35,045 nt of DNA from Gallionellaceae bacterium (GCA_028695325.1 JAQVJE010000006.1:8878-43922); one strand, 5' to 3'. Counted from the first letter of the stretch, positions 1 through 16,064 are shown. Notes: a model not told the origin generated them from the sequence alone. Numbers and translations are program-made.

Positions 1-456
1 CAGATCTCCAGGTCGCGCAGGGTAAACAGCAGGCGCCAGGCGAGCAAGCTGAGGGAGGAACCCTTCTTCTCGGTGGAGTGGTTCAGTTCGTGCAGGTAGG
101 CCTTGGCGTGAATGGCCAGGATGTGGTTGTCGCGGCAGGCCGCCACGCTGTAGGGCTAGGGTGAGCCGGTGAGCAGGCTGGCCTCGCCGTAGCCTTCGCC
201 CGGTGACTGCAGGGTGATGATGCGCTCGGTGCCGTTCGCTAGGGGGATGAACAGGCGCAACTGGCCGCTGATCAAGACATTCAGATGGTCAGCCGGATCA
301 CACTGGTTGAGCAGGAGGGTGTCCCTGGCGGCCACGAACCGCATCGAGTTGGCCGCCAGGAGGGCGATCAGGGCCGGATACCAGCCTTGGAAATAGGCCA
401 GGCACCCATGGTGTCGCGCCGCTGCGCAGGCGCCATGCACAGGCTGTTCATCACCA
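1..456 (-). pseudogene. Crp/Fnr-family cyclic-nucleotide-binding domain protein, disrupted (truncated by window edge)
   Basis: Minus frame reads ...YFQGWYPALIALLAANSMRFVAARDTLLLNQCDPADHLNVLISGQLRLFIPLANGTERIITLQSPGEGYGEASLLTGSP, then TAG (156-158), then continues in the same frame PYSVAACRDNHILAIHAKAYLHELNHSTEKKGSSLSLLAWRLLFTLRDLEI. A plausible native start with SD (GGAAGAGGAG-ATG at 456) lies in a different frame. Confidence 0.7.
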
Positions 457-655
457 TCTCCTCTTCCAACCGCGCGGCCCGCACCGGGCCTTGATTTTAT
501 GGTTGCGGCGGCCCCAGGCCGCCTGCATGGCGCTTATACATCCAAAATTCGATCCCAGGGAAACGCCTATGCAGGGCATGGGGATTCCGAACGATGCCGC
601 TCTTGATAACCATCAAGTACGGCGCGCGGGCGGAGCGGACCCGCGCGCCGTGGTC

Positions 656-2701
656 CTACTGCTCGTCCTCGACCGGCTTGAACTGGGTCGCCAGCTGTTG
701 CTGCACGGGCGGCGGCACCTGCTCGTAGTGGCTGAGCTCCAGGGTGTAGGAACCCTGGCCGCCGGTGAGTGCCTTGAGGCGTTGCTGGAAGTTGTCCAAC
801 TCGGCCAGCGGCACCTGGCCGTCCAGCACCATCATGCCGCCGCGTCCGGCCTGGCTGCCGGTGATCTGGCCGCGCCGGCCGGAGAGGTCACCGCTGACGT
901 CGCCGAAATAGGCCTCCGGCACGGTCAGCTCGATGTTGACGATGGGTTCCAGAACGATCGGCCGGGCCTTGGCCATGGCGTCCTGGAAGGCCTTCTTGCC
1001 GGCGGTGACGAAGGCGATCTCCTTGCCGTCGACCGGGTGGGTCTTGCCGTCGTAGACGGTGACCCGGATGTCCTGCAGCGGGAAGCCGGCCGCCGCGCCC
1101 AGGCCCATGGCCTGGCGCACGCCCTTCTCCACCGCCGGGATGAAGGTGCCGGGGATGACACCGCCCTTCACGGCGTCGACGAACTCGAAGCCCTTGCCGC
1201 GTTCCATCGGCTCCACCCGCAGGTAGACCTCGCCGAACTGGCCGGCACCGCCGGACTGCTTCTTGTGCCGGTGGTGGCCCTCGGCCGGGGCCAGGATGGT
1301 CTCGCGATAGGGGATGGTGGGCGGATGGGTGTCGACGTCGAGGCGGAACTGCTCACGCATCTTCTCCAGCACGTTGGCGAGGTGCATCTCGCCCAGGCCG
1401 CGGATGACCGCCTCGTGGGTGGTGGCGTCGTGCTCGACGGCAAGGCCGGGGTCCTCGGCGGTGAGCTTGTGCAGCACCTCGGCCAGCTTGGTGGCGTCGG
1501 CCTGCTTCTTCGGCCGCACCGCCAGGCCGAACACGGCATGCGGGAAGTCGAGCGGCCGCATGTGGATGTGATCGTCCTCGGCGGCATCGTGCAGGACCGC
1601 ATCGAAGCTCAGTTCGTCGATCTTGGTGATAGCGCAGATGTCGCCCGGCACGCAGGCGTCGACCTCGATCAGCTGCTTGCCCTGCAGCATGTACAGGTGG
1701 CCGACCTTGAACGGCTTGCGCGACTCGCCGATGTAGAGCTGGCTCGCCGGCGTCACCGTGCCCTGGTGCACGCGCAGGGCGCAGATCTTGCCGACATAGG
1801 GGTCCATCTCGACCTTGAAGCAGTGGGCGATGACGTGCCGGGACGGGTCCGGCACCGAGTTGAACGGCTGCGCCGCCTCGCCCTCGCCCCTGACGAACAG
1901 GGGTGGGTTGCCCTCGGTCGGGTTGGGCAGCAGCCTGGCCGCGATGTCGAGCAGTTCGGCGACGCCGGCGCCGGTCTGGGCGGAGACGAAGCACACCGGC
2001 ACCAGGTGGCCCTCGCGCAGGGCCTGCTCGAAGGGGGCATGCAGCTGGTCGGGCTGGACCTCGCCCTGCTCCAGGTAGACGTTCATCAGGCCCTCGTCCA
2101 CCTCGACCACCTGGTCGACCAGGGCACGGTGGGCCTCGGCGACGGAGGAGAAGTCGGCCTCGCCGCCGGGGTTGAAGAAGCAGTCGGTGACCCGACTGCC
2201 GCTGCCGGCGGGCAGGTTGATGGGCAGACACTCGCGTCCGAAGGCGGCCTGGATGTCGACCAAGAGGCCGGGCAGATCGACGCCGGGGGCATCGATCTTG
2301 TTCACCACGATCATGCGGTCCAGCTTGCGGGTCTGGGCCCAGTGCATCATGCGGCTGGCGGTCAGTTCGATGCCCTTCTGGGCATCGATCACCACCGCCA
2401 CGGTCTCGACGGCGTCGAGCGCGCACATCGCCTGGCCCATGAAGTCGGGATAGCCGGGGGTGTCGAGCAGGTGGACGCGGACGCCCTGGTGTTCCAGGTG
2501 GGCGACCGCCAGCTTGACCGAGTGCAGGTGTTCCTTCTCCAGCGGGTCGTAGTCGCACACGGTGCTGCCCCTGGCCACGCTGCCCGGCGCGGATATGGCG
2601 CCGGCGCGGGCCAGCATGGCCTCGATCAGGCTGGTCTTGCCGGCCCCGCCATGGCCGGCCAATGCGAGGGTTCGGATGTTCTCGGGCTTGAGGTTGGGCA
2701 T
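656..2701 (-). CDS. fusA: Elongation factor G-like translational GTPase (EF-G2/FusA2-like)
   Basis: MPNLKPENIRTLALAGHGGAGKTSLIEAMLARAG (P-loop), NKIDAPG, EF-G domains IV/V (GSYTLELSHYEQVPPPVQQQL). Internal ATG at 2701 chosen over the longer ORF because of domain start. Confidence 0.9.
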   Translation of the reverse strand: MPNLKPENIRTLALAGHGGAGKTSLIEAMLARAGAISAPGSVARGSTVCDYDPLEKEHLHSVKLAVAHLEHQGVRVHLLDTPGYPDFMGQAMCALDAVETVAVVIDAQKGIELTASRMMHWAQTRKLDRMIVVNKIDAPGVDLPGLLVDIQAAFGRECLPINLPAGSGSRVTDCFFNPGGEADFSSVAEAHRALVDQVVEVDEGLMNVYLEQGEVQPDQLHAPFEQALREGHLVPVCFVSAQTGAGVAELLDIAARLLPNPTEGNPPLFVRGEGEAAQPFNSVPDPSRHVIAHCFKVEMDPYVGKICALRVHQGTVTPASQLYIGESRKPFKVGHLYMLQGKQLIEVDACVPGDICAITKIDELSFDAVLHDAAEDDHIHMRPLDFPHAVFGLAVRPKKQADATKLAEVLHKLTAEDPGLAVEHDATTHEAVIRGLGEMHLANVLEKMREQFRLDVDTHPPTIPYRETILAPAEGHHRHKKQSGGAGQFGEVYLRVEPMERGKGFEFVDAVKGGVIPGTFIPAVEKGVRQAMGLGAAAGFPLQDIRVTVYDGKTHPVDGKEIAFVTAGKKAFQDAMAKARPIVLEPIVNIELTVPEAYFGDVSGDLSGRRGQITGSQAGRGGMMVLDGQVPLAELDNFQQRLKALTGGQGSYTLELSHYEQVPPPVQQQLATQFKPVEDEQ

Positions 2702-2837
2702 GTTGTTTTTTCCTGAACGGGCTGTGAATGCGGGGTTTTGCGACCAGTATAGGGTTGCCGGCCATGCCCCACAACGGACATAAATATCTTCAATAAGTTG
2801 GCCTATCATGGCCGCACCGATCACCGGGAGACACCTC

Positions 2838-3419
2838 ATGCTGGCCTTCATCGTCGTCGTACTCGGCGTCCTGCTGCTGACCCTGATCTATGGCATCTCG
2901 ATCTACAACAGCCTGGTGCAGATCAAGCACAACGTGAGCATGGCCTGGTCCAACATCGACGTCCTGCTCAAGCAGCGCCACGACGAGTTGCCCAAGCTGG
3001 TGGAGACCTGCCGGCAGTACAAGGAATTCGAGCAGGCCACCCTGGAACGGGTGACCGAGGCCCGCAGCCGGGTCCAGGAGGCGCGCGCGAGCCACGACGT
3101 GGCCGGCCTCGGCCTCGCCGAAGGCGCCTTGCGCGCCGGCCTGGGCCAGCTGTTCGCGGTGGTGGAGGCCTACCCGGAACTGAAGGCGAACGAACAGTTC
3201 ATGCAGTTGCTCAAGCGCATCACCGCCCTGGAGGACGCCATCGCCGACCGCCGCGAGCTGTACAACGACAGCGTCAACATCAACAACGTGCGCATCGAGC
3301 AGTTTCCCGACGCCATCGTCGCCGGCCTGTTCCGCTTCCGGCGCGCCCAGCTGCTGAAATTCGCCGAGGCCGAGATGGCCGATGTGGATATCAAGGCGCT
3401 GTTCGGTGGAAATGCGTGA
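2838..3419 (+). CDS. lemA: LemA family protein
   Basis: MLAFIVVVLGVLLLTLIYGISIYNSLVQIKHNVSMAWSNIDVLLKQRHDELPKLVETCRQY: N-terminal TM plus LemA signature. Start 2838 favoured by the upstream GGGAG; alternative start 2808. Confidence 0.92.
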   Translation: MLAFIVVVLGVLLLTLIYGISIYNSLVQIKHNVSMAWSNIDVLLKQRHDELPKLVETCRQYKEFEQATLERVTEARSRVQEARASHDVAGLGLAEGALRAGLGQLFAVVEAYPELKANEQFMQLLKRITALEDAIADRRELYNDSVNINNVRIEQFPDAIVAGLFRFRRAQLLKFAEAEMADVDIKALFGGNA

Positions 3420-3487
3420 CGGTCAGGGCGGGCCGGGTTTTCGTCACGCCGTTCCTGTCACGCTTTCTTTGTCACGCCGTTCACCCC

Positions 3488-4369
3488 ATGAAGCGCTACT
3501 GGCTGGACTGGCTGTCCGGGGGCGGCTACCTGATGCTGGTGTTCCTGGGCCTCAAGCTGGAATCGGCAGGCGCCTGGGCGGGCGTCGCCGCCGCCACCTT
3601 CGCCCTTGCCGTGCTCGCCTGGCAGATCAACCTGCGCCGCCAGCGCGCCATCATCGACACCCCGACCTCGCGCATCGCCTCGGCCGCTCAGGGCTACGTC
3701 GAGCTGGTGGGGGTCGGCCGCGCCTACGACGACCTGCCGGTGCTGAGCCCCACCCACCGGCTGCCCTGTCTGTGGTACCGCTACCGCGCCTACGTGAAGG
3801 ATAACGACAAGTGGCGCCAGACCGACATGGACGAGAGCGTGTCACCCTTCCTGCTCGACGACGGCAGCGGGGTGTGCGAGATCGACCCGACCGGCGCCGA
3901 GGTGTCGGCCAGCCGCAAGGAGACCTATGTCCAGGGCGAACACAAGGTCGAGGAGGAACTGCTCCTGGCCGGCGACCGGCTCTACGCCCTGGGTGAGTTC
4001 ATCAGCGACGGCGGCGGCCATGCCCGCTTCGACGAGCGCCGGGAGCTGGCCGACATCCTGAACGACTGGAAGGACTATCCGGACGATCTCAAGCGCCGCT
4101 TCGACCTGGACCGGAACGGCGCTCTCGACGAGCAGGAATGGCAGTTGGCGCGCGCGGCGGCGGAAAAGGAGATGGAGTCGCGCCGGGAAGCGGCGCGCAG
4201 CCGGGCGGTCAGCCACACCCTGAGCCGGCCGCGCCATGGCCGGCCGTTCCTGGTGGCCGCCTTCGCGCCGGAAATGCTGGCCGGGCGTTACCGGCTCAGG
4301 GTGTGGCTGCACGGCCTGGCTGGCGCGGCCAGCCTGGCCGGGCTTGCAGTGGCGTTGCAGGCGATCTGA
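3488..4369 (+). CDS. GIDE-domain (MULAN/E3-like) membrane protein with an EF-hand-like loop
   Basis: MKRYWLDWLSGGGYLMLVFLGLKLE (TM), TPTSRIASAAQGYVELVGVGR...LPCLWYRYRAY typical of GIDE proteins encoded next to lemA; DLDRNGALDEQE loop; C-terminal TM. Confidence 0.8.
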   Translation: MKRYWLDWLSGGGYLMLVFLGLKLESAGAWAGVAAATFALAVLAWQINLRRQRAIIDTPTSRIASAAQGYVELVGVGRAYDDLPVLSPTHRLPCLWYRYRAYVKDNDKWRQTDMDESVSPFLLDDGSGVCEIDPTGAEVSASRKETYVQGEHKVEEELLLAGDRLYALGEFISDGGGHARFDERRELADILNDWKDYPDDLKRRFDLDRNGALDEQEWQLARAAAEKEMESRREAARSRAVSHTLSRPRHGRPFLVAAFAPEMLAGRYRLRVWLHGLAGAASLAGLAVALQAI

Positions 4370-4374
4370 TGTCG

Positions 4375-4392
4375 TTCCCGCGCAGGCGGGAA
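4375..4392. repeat. REP/dRS3-like palindrome TTCCCGC-GCAG-GCGGGAA
   Basis: Perfect 7-bp inverted repeat just after the GIDE-gene stop, in context GTCGTTCCCGCGCAGGCGGGAATCC. Confidence 0.75.
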
Positions 4393-4466
4393 TCCCGTTC
4401 AGTCGGGCTGGGTCCCCGCCGCCGCCTGCCCTCGAAGGGGTTGGGCCGGGGGCGGGGATGCCTGAA

Positions 4467-10320
<5,854 letters not shown>

Positions 10321-10595
10321 TTTTTCTGATCGCCGAGTCGAACTGTCTGGGTAAAAGGGCGGGAATTCTAGCGCGTTCAAGGGCTTGCGCCAACCCGGCA
10401 TTGCCCTCACCGCCTGTCGCGACTGCCCGGCCAGTGCATTTCCGGGAGGTGGCGTCCCTGGAGTTGGGTGTAACAGCTGAGGTGCCTGGGCTGGCCCGCT
10501 AGGCGCCAGCTGCGAGGCATCGCGGGCATTTGCCTGGCGGGGTGCCGGCAACCCACCCGACGTCGCAGTTGCAGGCGCGATGCTGAAAACAGCAG

Positions 10596-11021
10596 CTAGT
10601 CGTCGCCGCCCACCACCCGGCGCACCACGTCGAGAGGGAAACCGCGTCCGGCCAGGAAACGCATCTGCCTGGCCCGCTCGGCGGCATCGCCGGCCGGCCG
10701 GCCGAATTTCTTCGCCCACACCGCACGCGCCGCATCGAGGTCACCGGCGCGCGCCTCGCGCACCACCTCGGCGGCCACCTCATCGGCCACACCCTTGGCA
10801 CGCAGGTCAGCCTTGAGGCGCTGGCTGCCATGGCGGCCGGCGCGGCTCACGGCCAGGCTCTCGGCATAGCGTTGGTTGGACAAGAGGTTTTCCCGCTCCA
10901 GGTCGTCGAGCAGGGTGGCGATGGCGTCCGCCCCGCCGTGCGGGGCCAGCTTGCGAGCCAGTTCGGCCCGGCTGTGCTCGCGCCGTGCCAGCAGGCCCAG
11001 CGCGCGCTCGCGCAGGGTCAT
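10596..11021 (-). CDS. recX: Regulatory protein RecX
   Basis: [29 protein letters not shown]...[32 protein letters not shown]; overlaps recA by 4 nt (ATGA). Confidence 0.92.
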   Translation of the reverse strand: MTLRERALGLLARREHSRAELARKLAPHGGADAIATLLDDLERENLLSNQRYAESLAVSRAGRHGSQRLKADLRAKGVADEVAAEVVREARAGDLDAARAVWAKKFGRPAGDAAERARQMRFLAGRGFPLDVVRRVVGGDD

Positions 11022-12034
11022 GCGGCAGTGGACTGGCCGGCCGGCTTGACGCCGAGACGCTCGCGTATCTGGGCCTCGATCTCGGCCGCCATGTCGGGGT
11101 GCGCCTTCAGGTATTCGCGCACGTTGTCCTTGCCCTGACCGATCTTCTCGCCCTGGTAGGCATACCAGGCGCCCGACTTGTCGATCAGCTTGTGGGCGAC
11201 GCCCAGTTCGATGATCTCGCCCTCGCGCGAGATGCCCTCGCCGTACAGGATGTCGAACAGGGCCTCCTTGAACGGCGGCGCCACCTTGTTCTTGACCACC
11301 TTGACGCGAGTCTCCGAGCCGACCACCTCGTCGGCCTTCTTGATCGCGCCGATACGGCGGATGTCCAGGCGCACCGAGGCGTAGAACTTGAGGGCGTTGC
11401 CGCCGGTGGTGGTCTCCGGATTGCCGAACATGACACCGATCTTCATGCGGATCTGGTTGATGAAGATGACCAGGGTGTTGGTGCGCTTGATGTTGGCGGT
11501 CAGCTTGCGCAGTGCCTGGCTCATCAATCTAGCCTGAAGCCCGACGTGGGAGTCGCCCATCTCGCCCTCGATTTCCGCCTTCGGGGTGAGCGCCGCCACC
11601 GAGTCGATGACGATCACGTCCACCGCGCTGGAGCGCACCAGCATGTCGGCGATCTCCAGGGCCTGCTCGCCGGTGTCAGGCTGGGAGATCAGGAGATCGC
11701 CGATGTTGACGCCCAGTTTCTGGGCATAGACCGGGTCCAGCGCGTGCTCGGCGTCGATGAAGGCGGCGGTGCCGCCCAGCTTCTGCATCTCGGCGATCAC
11801 CTGCAGGGTCAGGGTAGTCTTGCCCGAGGATTCCGGACCGTAGATCTCCACCACGCGGCCGCGCGGCAGGCCGCCCACGCCGAGGGCCACGTCCAGGCCC
11901 AGGGAGCCGGTCGACACCACCTGCAGGTCCTCGGCGATGCTGCCATCGCCCATCTTCATGATGGAGCCCTTGCCGAACTGCTTCTCGATCTGCGAAAGGG
12001 CGGCCGCCAGGGCCTTGCTCTTGTTGTCGTCCAT
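11018..12034 (-). CDS. recA: Recombinase A
   Basis: [32 protein letters not shown]...[20 protein letters not shown]...[35 protein letters not shown]. Confidence 0.98.
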   Translation of the reverse strand: MDDNKSKALAAALSQIEKQFGKGSIMKMGDGSIAEDLQVVSTGSLGLDVALGVGGLPRGRVVEIYGPESSGKTTLTLQVIAEMQKLGGTAAFIDAEHALDPVYAQKLGVNIGDLLISQPDTGEQALEIADMLVRSSAVDVIVIDSVAALTPKAEIEGEMGDSHVGLQARLMSQALRKLTANIKRTNTLVIFINQIRMKIGVMFGNPETTTGGNALKFYASVRLDIRRIGAIKKADEVVGSETRVKVVKNKVAPPFKEALFDILYGEGISREGEIIELGVAHKLIDKSGAWYAYQGEKIGQGKDNVREYLKAHPDMAAEIEAQIRERLGVKPAGQSTAA

Positions 12035-12065
12035 TGCTGTCTTCTCCAAAATCCAGTGCGGCCGA

Positions 12066-12572
12066 TTATGGCATAGCCACCAGGGCCGCCCGCATCTCAC
12101 TAAAGGCATAGGCGACCGCCTGCATGCGCACCTGGCCACGGTCACCATCGAATCGTCGCGTCGCCGTGCGGAGCGGGCCGCCGGTCGTCGCCCAGGCGAA
12201 ACATACCGTACCCACGGGCTTAATATCCGAGCCTCCCGAGGGCCCGGCGATGCCGCTGATGGCGAAGGCGGCCTGGGCACGACTGTGGCGCAGCGCCCCG
12301 GCGGCCATCTCCGCAACGGTCGCCTCGCTCACCGCGCCGTGGCGCGCCAGGGTCGCGGCGGTGACGCCCAGCATGTCCATCTTGGCCTCGTTGCTGTAGG
12401 TGACGAAACCACGCTCGAACCAGGCCGAACTGCCGGCCAGCGCGGTCATGGCCTGGGCCGCCCAGCCGCCGGTACACGACTCCGCCGCCGCCAGCAGCAT
12501 GCCGTGCCGCTGCAACTCGGCGCCCAGTTCGGCGGCCAATCGTTCGAGGTCTTCCTGGCTCAGTTCAGCCAT
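12066..12572 (-). CDS. pncC: CinA-family / nicotinamide-nucleotide amidase (PncC-like)
   Basis: [45 protein letters not shown]...[21 protein letters not shown]. Confidence 0.93.
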   Translation of the reverse strand: MAELSQEDLERLAAELGAELQRHGMLLAAAESCTGGWAAQAMTALAGSSAWFERGFVTYSNEAKMDMLGVTAATLARHGAVSEATVAEMAAGALRHSRAQAAFAISGIAGPSGGSDIKPVGTVCFAWATTGGPLRTATRRFDGDRGQVRMQAVAYAFSEMRAALVAMP

Positions 12573-13054
12573 GCCGTCACCCCCATGAGACACAACACGG
12601 CATACCCTGCCGCCAGGACATCGTCGAGCATGACGCCGAGGCCACCGGGCACGCGCGCGTCCAGCCAGCCGATGGGAAAGGGTTTCCAGATGTCGAACAG
12701 GCGAAACAGCCCGAAGGCCAGGACATGGCCCCACCAAACGGCGGGGGCGAAGGGCAGCACCAGCAGGAAGGCGGCGATCTCGTCCCAGACGATGCCGCCG
12801 TGGTCGTGCACGCCGAGTGCCCGGCCGGCGCGGCCGCAGACCCACACCCCGGTGACCAGGAAGATGGCCGCCAGCCCCCAATAGACGGGCGCGGCCAGAC
12901 CCTGCATGGCGAAGTAGAGCGGGTAGGCCGCCAGGGTGCCCACGGTGCCGGGCGCCCTGGGCGACAGGCCGGTACCAAAACCGAAGGCGAGGAAGTGGGC
13001 CGGGTGGGCGCGCAGGAAGCGCCAGTCGGGCCGCCTAGCCGGCGAAGTGGTCAT
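12560..13054 (-). CDS. pgpA: Phosphatidylglycerophosphatase A
   Basis: FGFGTGLSPRAPGTVGTLAAYPLYF...VHDHGGIVWDEIAAFLL...FRLFDIWKPFPIGWLD: PgpA signatures. Confidence 0.92.
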   Translation of the reverse strand: MTTSPARRPDWRFLRAHPAHFLAFGFGTGLSPRAPGTVGTLAAYPLYFAMQGLAAPVYWGLAAIFLVTGVWVCGRAGRALGVHDHGGIVWDEIAAFLLVLPFAPAVWWGHVLAFGLFRLFDIWKPFPIGWLDARVPGGLGVMLDDVLAAGYAVLCLMGVTAWLN

Positions 13055-13991
13055 AGCCGGCCACCTCCATGTCGAGCAGGCTGCCGTCGGGACGCCGGAT
13101 GCTGAGGCCGGGCACGGCGACGATACGGCCGATGCGGCTGACCGGGACACCCGTCGTGGCGCCGGCCGCCTGGATGGCGCCGCGACGGTCCGGCGCCGCG
13201 GTGAAGCAGAGTTCGTAGTCGTCGCCACCGGCGAGCAGGCAGTTCAGGGCAGCGGCATCAAGCCTCGCCGCCAGCGCGGCGTCGGCCGGCACGGCGGCCA
13301 GCTCAATCTCGGCCCCCACGCGCGAGCGTTCCAGGATATGGCCGAGGTCGGCAACGAGGCCATCGGAGACGTCGATGGCGCTGCTGGCCACCCCGCCCAG
13401 GGCGAAGCCGAGGGCGACGCGCGGCTCGGGGACGTGCAGGCGGGCCAGGCAGGCCGCCGCCTCGGCCTCGTTCAAGGCGACCTCGCCGAGCAGGTGACGC
13501 AGGCCGAGGGCGGCGCCGCCCAGTTCACCCGACACCCAGACGTCGTCGCCGACGCGGGCGCCATCGCGGCGCAACGCGCGGCCGGCCGGCACCTCGCCCA
13601 GGATGGTAACGCTAAGGTTGAGGGGGCCACGGGTGGTGTCGCCGCCGACTAGGTCGACGTCGAAGCGTTCGGCCAGTGCGTGGAAGCCTTGTGAGAACCC
13701 TGCCAACCAGGCCTCGTCCGCCGCCGGCAGGGCCAGTGAGAGCAGTGCCCAGCGCGGCGTCGCGCCCATTGCGGCGAGGTCGGACAGGTTGACGGCCAGG
13801 GCCTTGTGGCCCAGTTGCGCGGGATCGGCGTCGGCCAGGAAGTGGCGGCCGGCCACCAGCATGTCGGCGGAGACGGCCAGTTCCATGCCGGCGGCGGGCC
13901 GTATCAGGGCGGCGTCGTCGCCGACGCCGAGCACGGCGCTCCGGGCCGGGCGGTCGAAGTAGCGGGCGATGAGGTCGAACTCGGAGACCAT
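13035..13991 (-). CDS. thiL: Thiamine-monophosphate kinase
   Basis: MVSEFDLIARYFDRPARSAVLGVGDDAALIRP...LAVNLSDLAAMGATPRWALLSLALP...VGGDTTRGPLNLSVTILGEVP. Confidence 0.95.
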   Translation of the reverse strand: MVSEFDLIARYFDRPARSAVLGVGDDAALIRPAAGMELAVSADMLVAGRHFLADADPAQLGHKALAVNLSDLAAMGATPRWALLSLALPAADEAWLAGFSQGFHALAERFDVDLVGGDTTRGPLNLSVTILGEVPAGRALRRDGARVGDDVWVSGELGGAALGLRHLLGEVALNEAEAAACLARLHVPEPRVALGFALGGVASSAIDVSDGLVADLGHILERSRVGAEIELAAVPADAALAARLDAAALNCLLAGGDDYELCFTAAPDRRGAIQAAGATTGVPVSRIGRIVAVPGLSIRRPDGSLLDMEVAGYDHFAG

Positions 13992-14000
13992 CGCCGTCCG

Positions 14001-14444
14001 TCAGGAGCGGCCCGCCGCCCCGATCTCGACTTGGCGCACCTCGCGGGCCAGCTTGTCGAGCACGCCGTTGACGTACTTGTGGCCGTCGGTGCCGCCGTAG
14101 GCCTTGGCGAGATTGACCGCCTCGTTGATGGCCACCTTGTAGGGGACGTCCAGGCTGTGAGTCAGCTCGTAGGCGCCGATCAACAGGATGCCGTGCTCGA
14201 TGGGGGAGAGCTGTTCGAGCGGGCGGTCGATGTGCCGGGCCAGGGCCAGGTCGAGGGCCGCAGCCTCAGCCAGCACGCCTTCCAACAGCTTCTTCAGGAA
14301 CCCGGCGTTGGCGTCGGGGTATTCCTCCGCCTCCTCGACCTGGACCAGCAGGCGGGCGAGGTCGTCGCCGGTCAGGCGCCACTGGTACAGGGCGCGCAGG
14401 GCCAGCTCGCGGGACAGTTTGCGGTTGCCGCGTTTCTTGCTCAT
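14001..14444 (-). CDS. nusB: Transcription antitermination factor NusB
   Basis: [18 protein letters not shown]...[55 protein letters not shown]. Confidence 0.95.
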   Translation of the reverse strand: MSKKRGNRKLSRELALRALYQWRLTGDDLARLLVQVEEAEEYPDANAGFLKKLLEGVLAEAAALDLALARHIDRPLEQLSPIEHGILLIGAYELTHSLDVPYKVAINEAVNLAKAYGGTDGHKYVNGVLDKLAREVRQVEIGAAGRS

Positions 14445-14911
14445 AGGGTCTTCAGCAGTCTCGCCATCTCGACGGCGCAGTGGGCCACGTCACGGCCTTT
14501 CTCGGTCATGCGGGCGACGGCCTGGTGCTCGTTCTCCGTGGTGAGCACGGCGTTACCGATCGGCACCCCGGTGTCGAGTTGGACCCGGGTGATGCCGGCG
14601 GCCATCTCGTTGGCGACGATCTCGAAGTGGTAGGTGTCGCCGCGGATCACCGCACCGATGGCGATAAGGGCATCGTACTTGCCGGAACGGGCCATCGCCT
14701 GCAGAGCCAGGGGCAGCTCCAGGGCACCGGGCACGGTGACCAGGATGATGTCCTGCTCGCCGACACCGACCTTGAGCAGGGTGGCCGTGGCAGCCGACAG
14801 CAGGCCATCGCAGATGTCCTTGTTCCAGCGCGTGGTGGCGATGCCGATCCTGAGGCCCTGGCCGTCCAGGGCGGCCTCGATCTCGGCGATGTTGTCGCTA
14901 CGCTGTGCCAT
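14441..14911 (-). CDS. ribH: 6,7-dimethyl-8-ribityllumazine synthase
   Basis: [68 protein letters not shown]. Confidence 0.96.
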   Translation of the reverse strand: MAQRSDNIAEIEAALDGQGLRIGIATTRWNKDICDGLLSAATATLLKVGVGEQDIILVTVPGALELPLALQAMARSGKYDALIAIGAVIRGDTYHFEIVANEMAAGITRVQLDTGVPIGNAVLTTENEHQAVARMTEKGRDVAHCAVEMARLLKTL

Positions 14912-14912
14912 G

Positions 14913-16004
14913 TCACACCTCCTCGTAGTAGCCGGTCACTTCCAGGCCGAAGCCATCCATGGCCGGCATCTTGCGCGGCGTCGCCAGCAGCCGCATCTTG
15001 CCGACGCCGAGGTCGCGCAGGATCTGGGCGCCGGTACCGTAGTTGCGCAGGTCGAACTTGCGTGCCGGCGGTGCATCCTCGGCCGGCAGGGCGCGCTCGG
15101 CCAGGTCATCGGCCGACTCCGGGCGGTGCAGCAGGACAATGGCGCCCTTGCCTGCCGCGGCGACAATCCTGAGCGCGTTGGGCACCGAGTAGGTGTGGCC
15201 GGCGGCGCCGGCGTCGAGCACGTCGATCAGCGACACCGGCTCGTGCACACGCACCAGCGTCTCGCTGTCGGGGCCGATTTCGCCGCGGGTCAGGGCCAGG
15301 TGGGTAGCGCCGCCGATCTTGTCGCGGTAGACCACCAGGCGGAAATCGCCATAGGGAGTGGCGATCTCCCGCTCGCCGGCGCGCTCCACCAGGCTCTCGT
15401 TGGCGGCCCGGTAGTGGATCAGGTCGGCGATGGTGCCGATCTTGAGGCCGTGTTCCTTGCTGTATTCGAGCAGGTCCGGCAGACGGGCCATGGTGCCGTC
15501 TTCCTTGAGGATCTCGCAGATCACCGCCGCCGGCTCCAGGCCGGCCATGGCGGCGAGGTCGCAGCCCGCCTCAGTGTGGCCGGCGCGCACCAGGACGCCG
15601 CCGTCCTGAGCGCGCAGGGGGAAGATGTGGCCGGGCTGGATAATGTCGGTCGGCTTGGCGTGCTTGGCCACGGCGGCCTGGATGGTGACGGCGCGGTCGG
15701 CGGCGGAGATGCCGGTGGTAACCCCCTCGGCCGCCTCGATGGAGACCGTGAAGGCGGTGCCGTGCGGGGTCTGGTTGTCGCTCACCATCTGCTTCAGGCC
15801 CAGCTGCCGGCAGCGGTCGCCGGTCAGGGTCAGGCAGACCAGGCCGCGGCCGTGCTTGGCCATGAAGTTGATCGCCTCAGGGGTGACATGCTCGGCGGCC
15901 ATCACCAGGTCGCCCTCGTTCTCGCGGTCTTCCTCGTCGACCAGGATGACCATGCGGCCGGCCTTCAGCTCGGCGACGATTTCTTCGGTAGTTGCCAGGG
16001 TCAT
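14913..16004 (-). CDS. ribBA: 3,4-dihydroxy-2-butanone-4-phosphate synthase fused to a GTP cyclohydrolase II-like domain
   Basis: [61 protein letters not shown]...[17 protein letters not shown]. The C-terminal RibA-like half lacks the usual zinc Cys cluster I would expect in an active GCH II. Confidence 0.9.
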   Translation of the reverse strand: MTLATTEEIVAELKAGRMVILVDEEDRENEGDLVMAAEHVTPEAINFMAKHGRGLVCLTLTGDRCRQLGLKQMVSDNQTPHGTAFTVSIEAAEGVTTGISAADRAVTIQAAVAKHAKPTDIIQPGHIFPLRAQDGGVLVRAGHTEAGCDLAAMAGLEPAAVICEILKEDGTMARLPDLLEYSKEHGLKIGTIADLIHYRAANESLVERAGEREIATPYGDFRLVVYRDKIGGATHLALTRGEIGPDSETLVRVHEPVSLIDVLDAGAAGHTYSVPNALRIVAAAGKGAIVLLHRPESADDLAERALPAEDAPPARKFDLRNYGTGAQILRDLGVGKMRLLATPRKMPAMDGFGLEVTGYYEEV

Positions 16005-16040
16005 GCGTTTACTCCAGCGCGCCAAAGGCGCTCAGCGTCC

Positions 16041-16064
16041 CCCTCTCCCGCAGACGGGAGAGGG
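16041..16064. repeat. REP-like palindrome CCCTCTCCCG-CAGA-CGGGAGAGGG
   Basis: Perfect 10-bp inverted repeat in the ribE-ribBA spacer, followed by CAGGGGTGAGGGGAGA. Confidence 0.8.

Noticed and set aside
491-2716. 741-aa plus-strand ORF
   Set aside because: Antisense shadow of the EF-G-like gene; low-complexity His/Gly/Val/Leu-rich translation typical of high-GC opposite frames.
10321-10719. N-terminal extension of GltB ORF
   Set aside because: The extension has no GltB similarity and precedes the canonical [25 protein letters not shown] start; likely non-coding gltB upstream region.
12035-12066. LexA (SOS) box before recA
   Set aside because: CTGG...ACAG is present but with 12-nt spacing rather than CTGT-N8-ACAG; not convincing.
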